A stretch of 46,061 nt of DNA from Phoronis australis (lineage: Eukaryota > Phoronida > Phoronidae). The stretch spans positions 1,526-47,586 of the forward strand of contig NMRA01000716.1 in assembly GCA_002633005.1 (NCBI GenBank), read 5' to 3'. A program made the position numbers and the translations under genes. Shown piece after piece: positions 21,013 through 32,816 of this stretch (positions are counted from its first letter, which is position 1; every line of letters begins with the position of its first letter). The notes under the pieces were generated by a model that saw nothing but the letters and a program-made list of their open reading frames with translations, was not told the origin of the DNA and made no database searches.

Positions 21013-23955
21013 AAACCAGACAGAGGGACAGAATTTGTTGAACAGACAACAATGCTCAGCTTTCACATGTATATTTTTAACGACATCCAGTTCAAGTCAT
21101 AATAATCACTCCTCTCATATCTCAAACCAGTTGATACTTTCAGCTCCCATTGACCAATTGCAAAAACGTCTTATAAGGGTGCAACCAGTTATTGACATTG
21201 CAATGATGGCGAAATCTAAAATGTGGGCAAAGCACAATATTTTCCATCTAATACTGGAATACGACCAATGGCGAGAGTTGCTAATTACGATGGAACCTTT
21301 TTCTAATATTTTACCTTGCAGGTCGATGAATCTCTGCCTGAATCTTTCTTAAAATCAATGCAATAGTGTAAGGGGAAAATCCGCTGTATTTCTGCAAACG
21401 AATCTGCGTCGAAAGGGAAACACCCGAAAAAGAATGTGGGGAAGCTTCCGTTGAGATAATTGAATTAAGTGCATTTAAATTTATATGTAATTATATAGTA
21501 GCTACACTTCCTTTCAAAGACAGGATAATATTGCCTATAGTAAAAGCCCATGCATCCTCTTATTCAAAGTTCATCTTTACGAGAGCACTCGAGCGCATTT
21601 TCATAGTAATGACGAAGAGCACTCTAATCACCTGAAAAGCAGGAGCGTTCGCACAAACAAAAATAACACAGACTGGTTATAAACCTGCATGGTCGAATGA
21701 GCTGAACACGCAATTATTTACCCACAATTTTTTGCAAGGTTTTTCGTCACACTCTGAAACCTCATCGGCAGTCTTGAGCACGTATCGCATCGATATTTGT
21801 GTTTTATTGGTTGGACACGAATAGAATATTTTCATTAGTTTCTAAATAAATTCCACTAATCTCAGTCGCATCTGAAGACTTAAATGCGTCACCTACAATT
21901 TGCATAAGCCCGTTTGGGTCGTAATCGTGTTACTGAGGGTGTTTTGAATAATATATGTGTGTTTACCAAAAGAATTTGGCCTACGTGACTGGCGAGTGAG
22001 TAGGACACACATAAGTTCACCCGGATGATAACTTATGCCGTGTGCAACAGTGTGTGACGGCAACATCGACGCGGCAATAACTCTAGAGCGACAGTACCTG
22101 TCGAGTACTTCGGGGTAGAGTTCAGCAATGTTAGGACCAACATGTACGCTAGGATCTCTCTAAAATCTAGTCAAAATCACGTGTTCTCGTTTAAATTACA
22201 CTGCAATATTTCACATAATCTCGTAAAGAACTGTTTTCTAGAGAGGTCCTAGAGTTTCTGAAGTCTATCCGTTTGTTAAAACATACATGTAATAACAGAA
22301 GTTGCATGTGCTACAGGCTCCGCTTTTATTGGGGCTCCGCGCATGCGGCATTTTTTTTTTGGCCTACGGAAGCACTGACCACGGGTTCTGCGATTCCAGT
22401 TTGGAACGTTTGTGTGGCACCGCCATTTTTAATATGTGTGGGGTCAAGAGTGTGGGGCCCAACTGAGTAAGTGATGTTAGAAATTGTAGTTGTTGTGCTG
22501 CTCAAAGCTTACGTTTGCACACAAAAAGCCGTGGCACCTAAACGTGTTCTGACTCATCAGGACGCCAGACGTTCCATGGTATTTTAATCATTCTTGAAGT
22601 TACAGTTTCGGTTTTTTTAAGGAACAGAACGGCAAAATCTTCATCTTCAAAACTTAAATTTGCGAAAAATGGGTATATTTGACAAAGGTAGCATTCTTAA
22701 TATTATAATCGGTTCAATTCAATCGCGCCGGGCTTGATTAGCGGCGTGTGAACTCCTGAAGTCGTCCAGTTCGATTGGCTAACGTTCTCCAATGGATATA
22801 CATGTACTGTCCCATCCTGTACATGTAGAAGCCGTCTCAATTGATTTTCTTCGTGAAGGTGAAAATTACTCCTAATTTTCTTTTGCTTTGCAATAATCGC
22901 CGTGATGAGCGCACTTGAGTAGGGTCTCCATGTTTCCACCTATGCTACTGGCCCCGTAATACACGTTTATGCCCATAACTGGTAGTCACTGAGATAATCT
23001 ATATAGGCCGCGATGCGCTAAATGGCTAAATCTTCATTCAACAATTGTATTGTGGAAATATTAGGAATTTCTTTTTTACATATCAAGCCACTCTCCTGAA
23101 ACAGACATTAGAAGATGGTGTACAGTTGCTTAGTGCATATGTATAACTGGGCTGAATGTTTGAAATATCACCTTGGTTCTGAGGATGTCGTCGCGTTACT
23201 GATTTACCTCACGCAAGCCAAGGTATTCAGGTGGTCATGGGTGACACAAAAAACTACGAATGCTGCGTGCAACAATTTGGATTATTTTTCATTTAAGTAA
23301 ATTGATTAGAAATATTCAAAGCAAACAGGAATAACTAAAAGTTTTTTAATTAAACACAAATCTTTTCCTGATTTTTTTCCAAAATCAATTTGGAAATTAG
23401 AAAGAGCGACAGCATAGAATTGGTATAGCTGGGATATTGATTGTGTTCGCCGGGTGCAGAATGTAATGATATCACCCTTGTCGTAGCTTTGACCCCTCCC
23501 TTCGGTCGCCACTTATATGCCCCTCCCACCAAGTCATAGTCTACATGTATTTGCCGCATCCGCAACCTACCTCTGGTGCCAGAGAGCCACTGCCCAACTC
23601 CCCGCCCCGACCCTCGCTAATGCCTTGAGACACGGAATTCTCTGTAATACAACTGGCAAATTTGTATTGGCTAACTCCAATAAACTGTGAAGCGCTTTCT
23701 TGAGTCGTTGGTGGTCTCCATGATACATGTATTTTGATGACAGAAATTAAATCATGTCGTGATTAAAAATATTGTGAGTCCGATTTCGCAATAGTAAAGA
23801 GCCTTATTCGATGTTTGTTTTTAGCCAGCTCAATGGACTTGAATTTGCAATGGATAAAGTCACCAATAAGCCGTAAAAGAACTTTTGGCATCGGAAAACA
23901 CAATGCCTGACTATACATTAGAACAGCCAATTTGCAGACATGACATTTATTTATA
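21013..23955. other. No gene recognised; CpG-bearing promoter-like patch at 22315-22480
   Basis: At 22328-22352 an ATTGG (reverse CCAAT) precedes CCGCGCATGCGGC, close to an NRF1 site, and a donor-like ACTGAGTAAGTG follows at about 22462. This could be a promoter with a first exon, but no coding exon was tied to it. TACATGTA occurs six times between 22270 and 23730. Confidence 0.25.
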
Positions 23956-23958
23956 GCC

Positions 23959-23972
23959 GCGCCCCCTGGTGC
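23959..23972 (-). promoter_or_regulatory. CTCF-like motif
   Basis: The minus strand reads GCACCAGGGGGCGC, which fits the classic bilaterian CTCF core CCASYAGRKGGCRS at 13 of 14 positions. Binding is not shown by sequence alone. Confidence 0.4.
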
Positions 23973-24518
23973 CACGGTGCTTCTTGGGATAAAGTCCAGT
24001 AGGCACTTAGCATTGTCCTACGTGGTGACGGGAGGCGCCGGTGGATTTACCTGTTGCGTGCTTGGGTGATTTAATAACAACAAGAAACAGCGCCATCTGA
24101 AGTATTGTGAGTTGGCGAAAAATCAAGAGGCTAGAAAGGTATGGGTGAAAACCATTGGCAAAGCTGGTAAAAAGGGCAGTTTAGTGATTTTGCGTTCTTT
24201 ATTGCGTTGGGCCTTTAAGATGTGTACCCTTATATCAGAAATGGGCCATAACCAGTACAACTAAGAAGTGATCAGGTTTATTTCAAATGGGGGTGTATGG
24301 AAAAGCTAATGATTGTACTGTCCCATGACTCGGAAAAAGGCGCGGGTCTGAAGCAAAACTGTATCAAAGTGAAAATGAAACTTTGGCTTTTTATTATTTG
24401 TCAGCAAGTTAGAGGGACATCTAGAAATATGTTTTGGAAGATATTTAACTCTGTCATGGGGTCTACATAGTAATTTGTCTACGGACACATGCAAGGTTTT
24501 GTCTTCTTCACCGATATT

Positions 24519-24779
24519 CTAGTGAACGCCATTCAAAAGCCCTGAAAATATAGCAGCATATCTACACAAATTATAAGAAAGAACAAAATACATGTAGAGT
24601 GGAAAGGGTCGAAAAACTCTAATGCTAGTATTTGCCTTGCAACCTTCAAAGTTGATGTCCTTCGTGCTTGCATTTCTACAACGCAGCCAACGTTTGAACG
24701 CAGCAACGGTGCTCGCTTCAAAGGGCTTATTTGCGACAGCCCCTGCCACCTCTACTTCTGTCAAATTTACTGCGCTCAT
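24519..24779 (-). pseudogene. SAP-like N-terminal exon fragment
   Basis: The minus-strand ATG at 24779 opens MSAVNLTEVEVAG, then AAFKRWLRCRNASTKDIN. The phrase (L/F)KRWLxCRxASTK is the SAP-like motif at the start of multi-copy, transposon-linked invertebrate proteins (often YqaJ-exonuclease-like further on). The expected K-K-x-x-L-x-x-R-V continuation is not seen, so the motif is damaged or a splice or frameshift was missed. The rest of the frame has no recognisable content. Confidence 0.35.
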
Positions 24780-25510
24780 TGTTGTTTATACAGTTCACGT
24801 ACACAATGTGTCGACACTTGGTTACACGGGTCAATACCAGTACGCAACGCTTAAACTACTTCCTGACATGCGCACTACGTTTCTCCATAGGGGCTATTTG
24901 TGGGTGTCAAATGAATGCCAAATGTGCTTACGCAAGGAAGTAGGCACGTGCTAGCTTGCAATTGAATGCGGAACGTAAGAACGCAGAGATACATGTATAA
25001 CAAGTTTCTGTGAGATTAATCACATTTCTAAATACGCAAATGAAAGTTTATGATTGTCATGGTATTCAACTTTCAATTATTATGTCCCTTGATGTAGCAT
25101 CAGTTCTAAGCAACAGTCAGTACCGATCTGTGTTTGTATCGGGAATTACATGGACACGTTTTTTGTGTAAATAGCCGCCGCAACAATTTTTTTTTGATTG
25201 TATTTATCCTTCTCCGCTTTTTTGTAAAAAGTTTCAAAATCACTGATTTTTGTACTCTTAGAAATTATGAAAGGGGTTGAACATTGTTCCTTACTCAATT
25301 TAGTTGTGCTTTTTCTGCCGAGGGAGAACTGAAAGGTCATTGGGTTGATCCGAGGGGCTGATCTTGTACACCGCCATCAATTCTTTCCAAGCCCAGCAGG
25401 CTCACGTACACTCCAGCCTGATACGACTTTATAGCAGGTACTGTGAATTACATTAGTTTTTAGCCATAATAGGATCGAAAAACGGACATTCGCCTCACAA
25501 ATGAAAAGGT
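24780..25510. other. No gene recognised
   Basis: Only short frames; nothing with a domain. Confidence 0.3.
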
Positions 25511-25514
25511 TCAT

Positions 25515-25893
25515 ATTGATTCGACGTTTCGTCTATTCATTAGACATCATCAGATTATAAACAATAAAATATCAAGTGTTGACATACCAGTCAGGCTACA
25601 TCCATGAAGTGACATGAGTTTATCAACATTGACATGAAATAGTAAAAGGGTCATCACCATATCTGCAGGGTCACTGAGCTCTCCATTTTTTTCAGAGAAC
25701 CAACAGCATGCTGGTCCTAAATGCCCAATGCCTCTTTGATGTAAAGTAATTCCATTATAGGTCCTTTACAGAATATACTGACTGAATTAGCTTAGTAATT
25801 TTCACTGACATGATGTCTATAGACGTTACTTTTGTCTAAGGTGTGATGCTCTCTCAATCTGTCCAAGAGGCGTCTCTGTGTGAGTCCGATATC
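25515..25893 (-). mobile_element. Penelope-like element remnant (GIY-YIG end and hammerhead-like core)
   Basis: On the minus strand 25890-25796 reads IGLTQRRLLDRLREHHT, then DKSNVYRHHV, the core of the GIY-YIG endonuclease of Penelope-like elements. Further on, LLYIKEALGI near 25740 fits the C-terminal LxIxEAL phrase. Near 25553-25524 the same strand carries CTGATGA, a GTCT...AGAC stem and GAAACGTC, as in the hammerhead ribozymes carried by these elements. The coding part is broken by stops. The order coding end then hammerhead-type sequence is right for such an element. Confidence 0.6.
25523..25553 (-). ncRNA. Hammerhead-ribozyme-like core
   Basis: Minus strand: CTGATGA (25553-25547), one unpaired base, stem GTCT/AGAC around a 7-nt loop, then GAAAC (25530-25526) and GTC. 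The conserved CUGAUGA and GAAA boxes are intact. Stem III and the cleavage-site strand could not be placed with confidence, so activity is unknown. Confidence 0.45.
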
Positions 25894-25899
25894 GAATTA

Positions 25900-28365
25900 A
25901 TATCATTCGCAAATTTAATGCTAGAATGGTGTGTGTATATATGCATAACCAACCTCTTAATTTCAACACCTCAAAAGGGTCAGCTTTCGAGAATTTCCGT
26001 AAAAGCGCTCACCATAATAAATAAATTATAGGATTATTATCTCCCAAGTCTACTTTAAATCTTTTTGATAGTTACGCGTATTTCAAAAAATCCGGTTATT
26101 TCATTTCAAGATGTTAATAAAAGACTACGAGTTACTTCCCCGTCCAATCGTATCGCTGCGCCATTACAACATCACTGATGAGGAGATCACTGACAACTTC
26201 CGGCGTTTGTCCTCAGATAGGGCAACTGCAAACTGAAAACCTGAGGATGGCACTCAAGTTAGATGGATAAAGCCGTTACAAACCCGTTGACTTCATAAGA
26301 AATCAACATTTCAGTTATACCACTTTTACACTGGTCTCCATTTTTACTTTTTTTCTTGTCAGATGTGATTTCTGTGTCGCGAAAGATTGCAGCAATTTGT
26401 TGCTTCTGGAGTTCAAGGTCTTCTAGTTAACGTGTCACGGCGTGTCATCTTTATACACAAAGCATAGTTATTATACTGGTAACGGCCACTTTACAGTAGC
26501 AATTGATAACATACGTTTCAAAATCAAAGTGCTCAATCCAACTAGAATTTGTAGTAGGCCTTCTTTTAACAGAAACGCAGTAAATAACCGCAACCGGTGT
26601 TCTTCCGTAACTTACTGTTGAAAGTGTAGAATTAGGCAACACTTAAATGCAGTTATTGGAAATAAAATAAGGACGGGAAGATTAAAAACAGAATAACCAG
26701 ACTCTAAAAACACAACAGCACAGAGAAATCCGTTTACCACTATTATTTATTGTACATGAAGGTACGTCGGTATTTGTGCAAAACATTTGATAGCGTTACT
26801 GCCGGTAACCTATGTGCGGGCTTATTGCAATGAAATGATGTAAAACGAGTACATCTTCGAGTAATCGTGAAACAGCAGCGGAATGCAACGGGACAGTAGC
26901 ACACGTGTGTCAAAAATCGCATTTTGTTACAGCTTGATATCCTCTTCTAGCAAAAAACAATAATATTATGTTGAAAGCAATTGCCAGGAAGTGCTTTATG
27001 ATGACATGTTCTAGTAAATTTTAAAAACACAAAAACAATTTTTATCCTTAAATTATTTCAACACTGTAAAAGTTTTTTTTCAGCTAAGAGCTGAGAAAAA
27101 AACAGAATTTGGAAAAAAGTTGACATTTTGATAAGGAAAAAATAAAAGTCAGTGATTGATTGATAAGACGCAACATGTTCTTTAGATAATTTGATTTAAA
27201 TTTATCTGTCGTCAACAGATCATCATCCCACGGAAACTTATTTTCCTTTCTGTTGGAACAAGGAAGCAAGTTCCAAGATACGCAACCCCAGATTGTAAAT
27301 ATGAGTACTCGATTTAAATTTCTCTTACAAGTAAAATACAAAACAACGTTCAAAACTGGAATGATCTTTAGTTTCAGGTTTTCAAGTCATCAGTGAAATA
27401 CAAAAGTAGTTTTGAAATAAACTGGTCTCCTTTTTAGAGACAGAGCCGGTGATACGGTATTTGGTACCGACGTCTTTCGATGAAACTAGTCGGATTGGGA
27501 ATTACAGATCATGCTTGATAGCAAATTTCTAATTTCGTTTCAGATCAGTCATTAGGGAATTTATAGTGCAACGAACTGTTTTCCAAGAAAAAGGCGAAAA
27601 CCAATAAGTACACGTAATTGACTCACTACTGCAGATGTAGATTTTTACACATTTGTTAGCAAAACCGAATTCACGCAGAAAGAGGTATACCCAAGACAAG
27701 GTGATTATTTTTATTTCGTCAAAACAAAATAGGTGCAGATCCACATCTGTCTACTCTTTTTGAAAAGACAGCTTTTGATTAATAATACAGCCGTAGATTA
27801 AACAACTTTGTAGTTGCCTTATTAAATATCAGTAGAATGGGTCTCGTAAGAGAAGCATATCACTGCGTATAAGGCAGTGTATGTATATTTGCACGTTTAC
27901 TTTAATATCTATAAATTCATGAAACCAAAACAAAGAAACTTATATAGGAGTAAGACTTCTCTTTAATGCATTGGAAGATATTTATTTTCTTTGGCTGAAT
28001 CGAATAAAAATTGACCAGGTCCAAACTGAAACAACAACCAAATTGACACTGTTTCTAAAGTTTGCCAAATAGGGCCTTCATGCCTGGCCTTCATTTTGCC
28101 AATTTCCCAAATTTCCACAGCAATTTTCCGCGTGAAAAGGCGATCCAAAGTGGGTCATACCCATGAGCCCCGGGTTTAATGTGTCCCGTGCTCTATGTCT
28201 CCCGTTTTATGCATATCGGGGATCTTTGTCTCCTGGGCTCTGTATGTCACGGTATGGTAGATTTGATTGTCTACCTGTAGAGAATGGTCAAATTGCATGA
28301 CTTTGTATTTTAATGTCATTATAGGGTACAGACGGGGCGTTATTCAGTGGAACACTGGAAACAAA
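25900..28365. other. No gene recognised
   Basis: A 43-codon frame at 26110-26238 (including SLRHYNITDEEITDNF) looks protein-like, but neither family nor splice context is clear. The rest is AT-rich and featureless. Confidence 0.25.
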
Positions 28366-28422
28366 GATTATCCAATTTCGTCAGTGGGCGTAATCATCAC
28401 AATTTATGTCAGTCAGTATATG

Positions 28423-28895
28423 ATTATGCATGCAAATCAGGTTAATGATAGGTCGATATTTTGCCACATTTGGTTTTGAGAGCAACTCAAAAAGATCATT
28501 TGGGTAAAGTACATGTATGGAGATTTCTTATACAATCCGCACATACTGGCTCATTTTGAGTGTTGACTACTCTTCGGGGTACAAATAGTGGTTTTCAGGA
28601 AACTGTCACGTGACTTAGACCTATGTGTAGCATGACTGTGAGACTGTCAAAAATGAACTGGACACCCAGGTTAACATATCGGTAAGAATGGAGCCAAAGA
28701 TTTTCCGATACTTCCAATTGGTTTGAGGGATATGCTCACTAGGCTAATTATGACTAACAACTATAAGCTAATTATGCATACAAATTAGAGTTAATGAGGT
28801 GTAGTTTCTTTTTATTAGGTATGATAGGGTAACTAAAATGGTCATTTGGACCAGGTATGGCAATTTCTTATGAAACTTGTACATGTATATACTCC
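28423..28895 (+). repeat. Two diverged units of an ATTATGCATNCAAAT repeat
   Basis: ATTATGCATGCAAATCAGG at 28423 and ATTATGCATACAAATTAGAG at 28771 start similar stretches: GTTAATGA, then a GATCATTTGG- or GGTCATTTGG-type phrase, then ATTTCTTAT and GTACATGTAT. The period is about 348 bp. The second unit ends at a C homopolymer with an N (28896). Confidence 0.5.
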
Positions 28896-28911
28896 NCCCC
28901 CCCCCCCCCCT
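28896..28911. repeat. C homopolymer with N
   Basis: A poly-C run with one ambiguous base, a likely sequencing weak point. A similar run lies at about 34277-34296. Confidence 0.8.
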
Positions 28912-28914
28912 AAT

Positions 28915-29798
28915 TCCGACTATAATCTTATGTCAGAAAAACGTTTAAAATACTGTTCTTGATTGAAAACAAGTCTGCACAAATGATCACGTATCTCTTG
29001 CTTCCAATCAATCGTCGTTTCAACAAAATGTCTGGGCCTTCAATAAAAATAGTATCAGGAAGACATTATCAATAATCTTGTCTTCCTTATTCTATTAAAA
29101 CAATAATTGCGTCAAGTAAAACATACAGAGAACGTGTAGAATACGAAGAAAACAAGGAACTTCAGTGTCATGCGGACGTACAAGGGATAGACATCCGCTC
29201 CTATACATAGCATAAAATGTACGCCATGTGCCTATATAAGAAACACTTAAGGAAGACATTGTTTGAAATCAGCAATCACTCCAATAGTCGTCTGGCTATA
29301 AATACGCATACGTACATGCATGGCATACAAATGCAACTAAAACAAAACTTAGTTTCGGGTGTGCATTGTACATTGTATACAAGATTAAGCAGAACAAGGT
29401 ACGAGAAAATACAATGCTGTTAAACTAATTGAGTTTTAGGACACTCAATTTATTAATTTTTAGGTAAAAGGCCACGGACCTATATTACAAAGCATACAGT
29501 GTAGCATATAAGCACTTAATTATATGCACATGAGCACACGATTCATATTTTGACAATACAGATGTACATTCGCGTCTTTCATTAAGTGTTAATGAAAATG
29601 TACCCACGTTTTTCACCCTTAAGAATGTTTTAATTGTATCTAAAAAAATACCGTTGGGTATATTCCTGATTGAAGGTAAATATTTTGGCGAATATCGTTT
29701 TATAAAGGACAGTCTTAATGAACGTTCACTGCTCATTATACTACTTGCTATTAATATTTATCTGTAAATCCACGTCAGTAAATCTCATGTTAGTAGAT
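28915..29798. other. No gene recognised
   Basis: AT-rich DNA with short frames only. Confidence 0.3.
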
Positions 29799-29799
29799 A

Positions 29800-30790
29800 C
29801 GCATCTACAAATTTTCATAACAATCCTCTAAGGGGTGTGGTGAATACAGAAGAGGACGGCAAGAAAGCGGCTTCAAAAATGATTGAAATGGCCACTGGGT
29901 GGTGCAGAATACGTAGAATACACCACAAATTCTAAAAATGCTGTCATCTTTATAGTTGAAAATTCTCTGCATAATTTCCAAAAAAACATCTAGGAACTCA
30001 CACGATATACAGGAAATTGTAAAACACTAAATTGCTTATGGGGGACATAGCGGTAGTCAGAGCCGTTCAAAAAATCATGAGCAGCCATTGTCATTGACAG
30101 AAGGAACTAAAAATACAAAATCACCACTAGGAAACGTCACTGGTTTTAGATCCGTCCAAAAATCAACGTCAATTATGGTCTTCTCATCATGAACACAAGG
30201 GCTACAATGGCCTTATGAGCACTTTGGGGGATATAAGGAGGGCGTTAAAAAACGAACTCTAAAAGGCCACTAGGTGGCTCAAACTACGTTGAATCTGTCC
30301 GAAAATGGAAAGGCATAGTTGACGCTTCGATGGAAAAATTTTTGCAAACTATCAGAAAAACCCTTTAATGAACACCATGAAATCCAAAGATACAATGTCG
30401 AACGCAAAAAAATAAATCTACATGTACCACTAGGGGGGCACCTTTTGTCGGTTTGGTCTGAAACTCTTCGTCATTCGTTATCGTCTACCTAGAAAGGGAT
30501 CTTACAAATTTATATAAGATGCTGCAAAGAGTTAAGGAAATTCAGCCATCGACACAGAAAAAGCAAAAATAGCCAGTAGGGGTCGCTACATTAGACGAAC
30601 ATGTCTGTTAATCAGTGTCAACCGCAGTCTTCTCATCAGGATCACATCTGGTATCTTTTAAAATGATCTTTTAAGTGGTTTTGAGAATAGGAAAGTGGAC
30701 GTCAAAACGTACTCATTTTTTTAAATTGTTACCAGGTGGAGCAGAATACATCATATGCGTCTGACAATTCAAAGGGGCGTCATCGTCTTA
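29800..30790 (+). repeat. Degenerate ~145-bp tandem repeat with CTCF-like cores, block B
   Basis: Seven core-like sites in the same orientation: about 29891 (GCCACTGGGTGGTGCAG), 30035 (weak), 30124 (CCACTAGGAAAC), 30267 (CCACTAGGTGGCTC), 30427 (CCACTAGGGGGGCAC), 30572 (CCAGTAGGGGTCGC) and 30731 (ACCAGGTGGAGCAG). Typical spacing is 142-162 bp. Between them recur ATCCGTCCAAAAATCAACGT, TCTTCTCATCA, GAACACA and GATCCTGCAA-like phrases. It is the best-preserved block of the family. Confidence 0.7.
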
Positions 30791-30794
30791 TTAA

Positions 30795-31790
30795 CAGAAA
30801 TGTATTCGTTCAATTTTAGGAAAACTCGTCGCCGTCTGTCTTCAGATTCACAGAAACACTTCTGTTAATTCTTATTATGATCCTGCAAGGGCGTAGGCGA
30901 TAGAGCTTCTGGCCTCTGACACCGGGACGCACGGACGCCGGACGCCAAGAAATTGATGGCGGTAATAGGTATCCACAAAAAACATTTGGGCGCTTACAAA
31001 CAGTTTTCGTATCGTCGCAAGTACCCACCATTTCTTAACACTGTTATTGTCGTTTTACTCGTATTCATTGTCGATTTACATTCTTGTCAGAACCTTTATA
31101 ACGAATCAATTAGTCTCAGAATTGACTAACCAGTAGATCGTCTACAAACCTAAAATATATAACTGTAACAGACCAAAAGTTAGTGGTCATTCAGGTTAAG
31201 TGAAAATAAAGAGATGAGAACTGGCAACTCTATCTCACACATAATATACTTTAAAATATGTTACAGGACCTTCCTATTGTAATTGTACCCAGGATTTTCA
31301 ACTTTTCTATACACTGTATTCAGAATGACTGAAGCACGTTGCATGCAGATGTAATGCTATCCTTTATCAACATGTATTCAAATCCGTCACGCCACACCTA
31401 ATCAAAGGCTTTTTTAAATCTATAAACACTCAGTAAAATCTGCATGTCTAGACATATATTTAATAATAGGAGTGTTCCGGAATCCTGCTTGTGCTTCATT
31501 CACGAAGTTTCCCGGCTACTTGCAGCTGAGTAATTTCTCCGTTTTCTGTATCATTTTAGCACAAAATGCATAACCGTTTAAATCAAATTCGTTTTCAGCA
31601 CTTGTCCTGGTCTCTTGTCAAGCTATAACATCAAAACATTTAAAGCGATGTGATCAGGTATGTTGAATTTGTTTTTGAACCGTGTACGTTTCAGCTACCG
31701 ACAGAAAGCCTTGTTGGCCTTCGACAAGTTTCTTTAAAGGAGAATGCCACCCGAAAACAACATATTTTGCATCAAATTAGATCGAGTAGT
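30795..31790. other. No gene recognised
   Basis: The start may still be the edge of the repeat block (GATCCTGCAAGGGCGTAGG near 30880). Nothing coding seen. Confidence 0.3.
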
Positions 31791-31791
31791 T

Positions 31792-31985
31792 CTACTCGAT
31801 AACGGTACGTTCGGTTGCGTTACCTGACACCTGACGGCTGACGAAGGTGTTGAAATTATCCAATGACGTCATTGGTTTCACACGCAGTCTATTCAGCAGT
31901 TCACAATACGGGTTACTGGTGTCAGCTTGTCGCTTGAATTCATCGTTTAACATCGATAAATCATCAATCTTCGATGTAAAACCCT
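31792..31985 (-). pseudogene. PIF1/Helitron helicase-like fragment
   Basis: The minus strand reads IDDLSMLNDEFKRQADTS, then CELLNRLRVKPMTSLDNF and TFVSRQVS. The pattern (R)RQADxSxxxxLLNRLRxxxxTxxDxxxFxxR is found in PIF1-family helicases of invertebrates, including Helitron and related elements. Only about 65 residues are visible, with no ATPase motifs, so it is a short remnant at best. Confidence 0.4.
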
Positions 31986-32815
31986 TAAAAATACACCGAG
32001 TTCTTATAAAAACGTGTTTTATTTCGCTGTTACAGATTTGTTGGTATTTGAACACACCGTAGCCTACAAAGTTCGGCAGGCCAATTTACCAAGGTCCGTA
32101 GCAGGAGTTAGGGGTGTGTTCGGAGATAAATTCGAAATATTCTTCCGTGAAATACAGACAGAATAAGCTAGATCTGTGTTGGCTAGACTTGTGATTTTTT
32201 GAGTTCTAAACACACAAAACGCTTGTTATCCCGGCCAGTGGCTCGGAACCCGATCTGGCCCGTCGCGGCCGGACTGAAGACATCATGAACATAAACCACT
32301 TAAGTTGGAAACTAAACTTCCAGTCAAACTATACTAGTCAGCCAAAGAAGTAATGTGTACGTGATTATGTTTGTGAATTAGCCACAAAACTGCAAATCTA
32401 CTTACACGTCGGGGGCTGTGAATACAGGTTACCCTTTGCCCACAGAACCGTCATGGCAGAAGTTGTACATTGACAATCATTATTTGAATAATGTATATGT
32501 AAATAAGGATTCCCCTAACACCTGGCCGTGTTATAGAAAATCGTGTTATTGTTTCACAACAGTTTCTGCCAGCAAACACTGAATTAGCATGTGCTCACAT
32601 GGCCTCGGTGTCCGGTCAATTAGTTTTACTGCACCTAAAGCCGGTAACGCAGTGGTTTATTCATTGCTAGCTTCTCAAATTATGTGCACTCACAAACACT
32701 CCAAAGGCATTACAAATTGCATCTAATGAGACAGACTTTGTTTCAGTTTTATATAAGTATTGGTTAGGGTGAGAAAAATTCATTTTGAAACAGAACGCTA
32801 AGTAATAAATGTCAA
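31986..32815. other. No gene recognised
   Basis: A GC-rich patch near 32230-32275 contains GGCCAGTGGCTC and CGTCGCGGCCGG. It stands out from its AT-rich surroundings but has no clear identity. Confidence 0.25.
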
Positions 32816-32816
32816 C

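Noticed and set aside
24622-24954. 110-codon plus-strand open frame
   Set aside because: Antisense to the SAP-like minus-strand frame and without a domain.
26170-26240. CTGATGAGGAG as a second hammerhead core
   Set aside because: No matching stem and GAAA box at the right distance.
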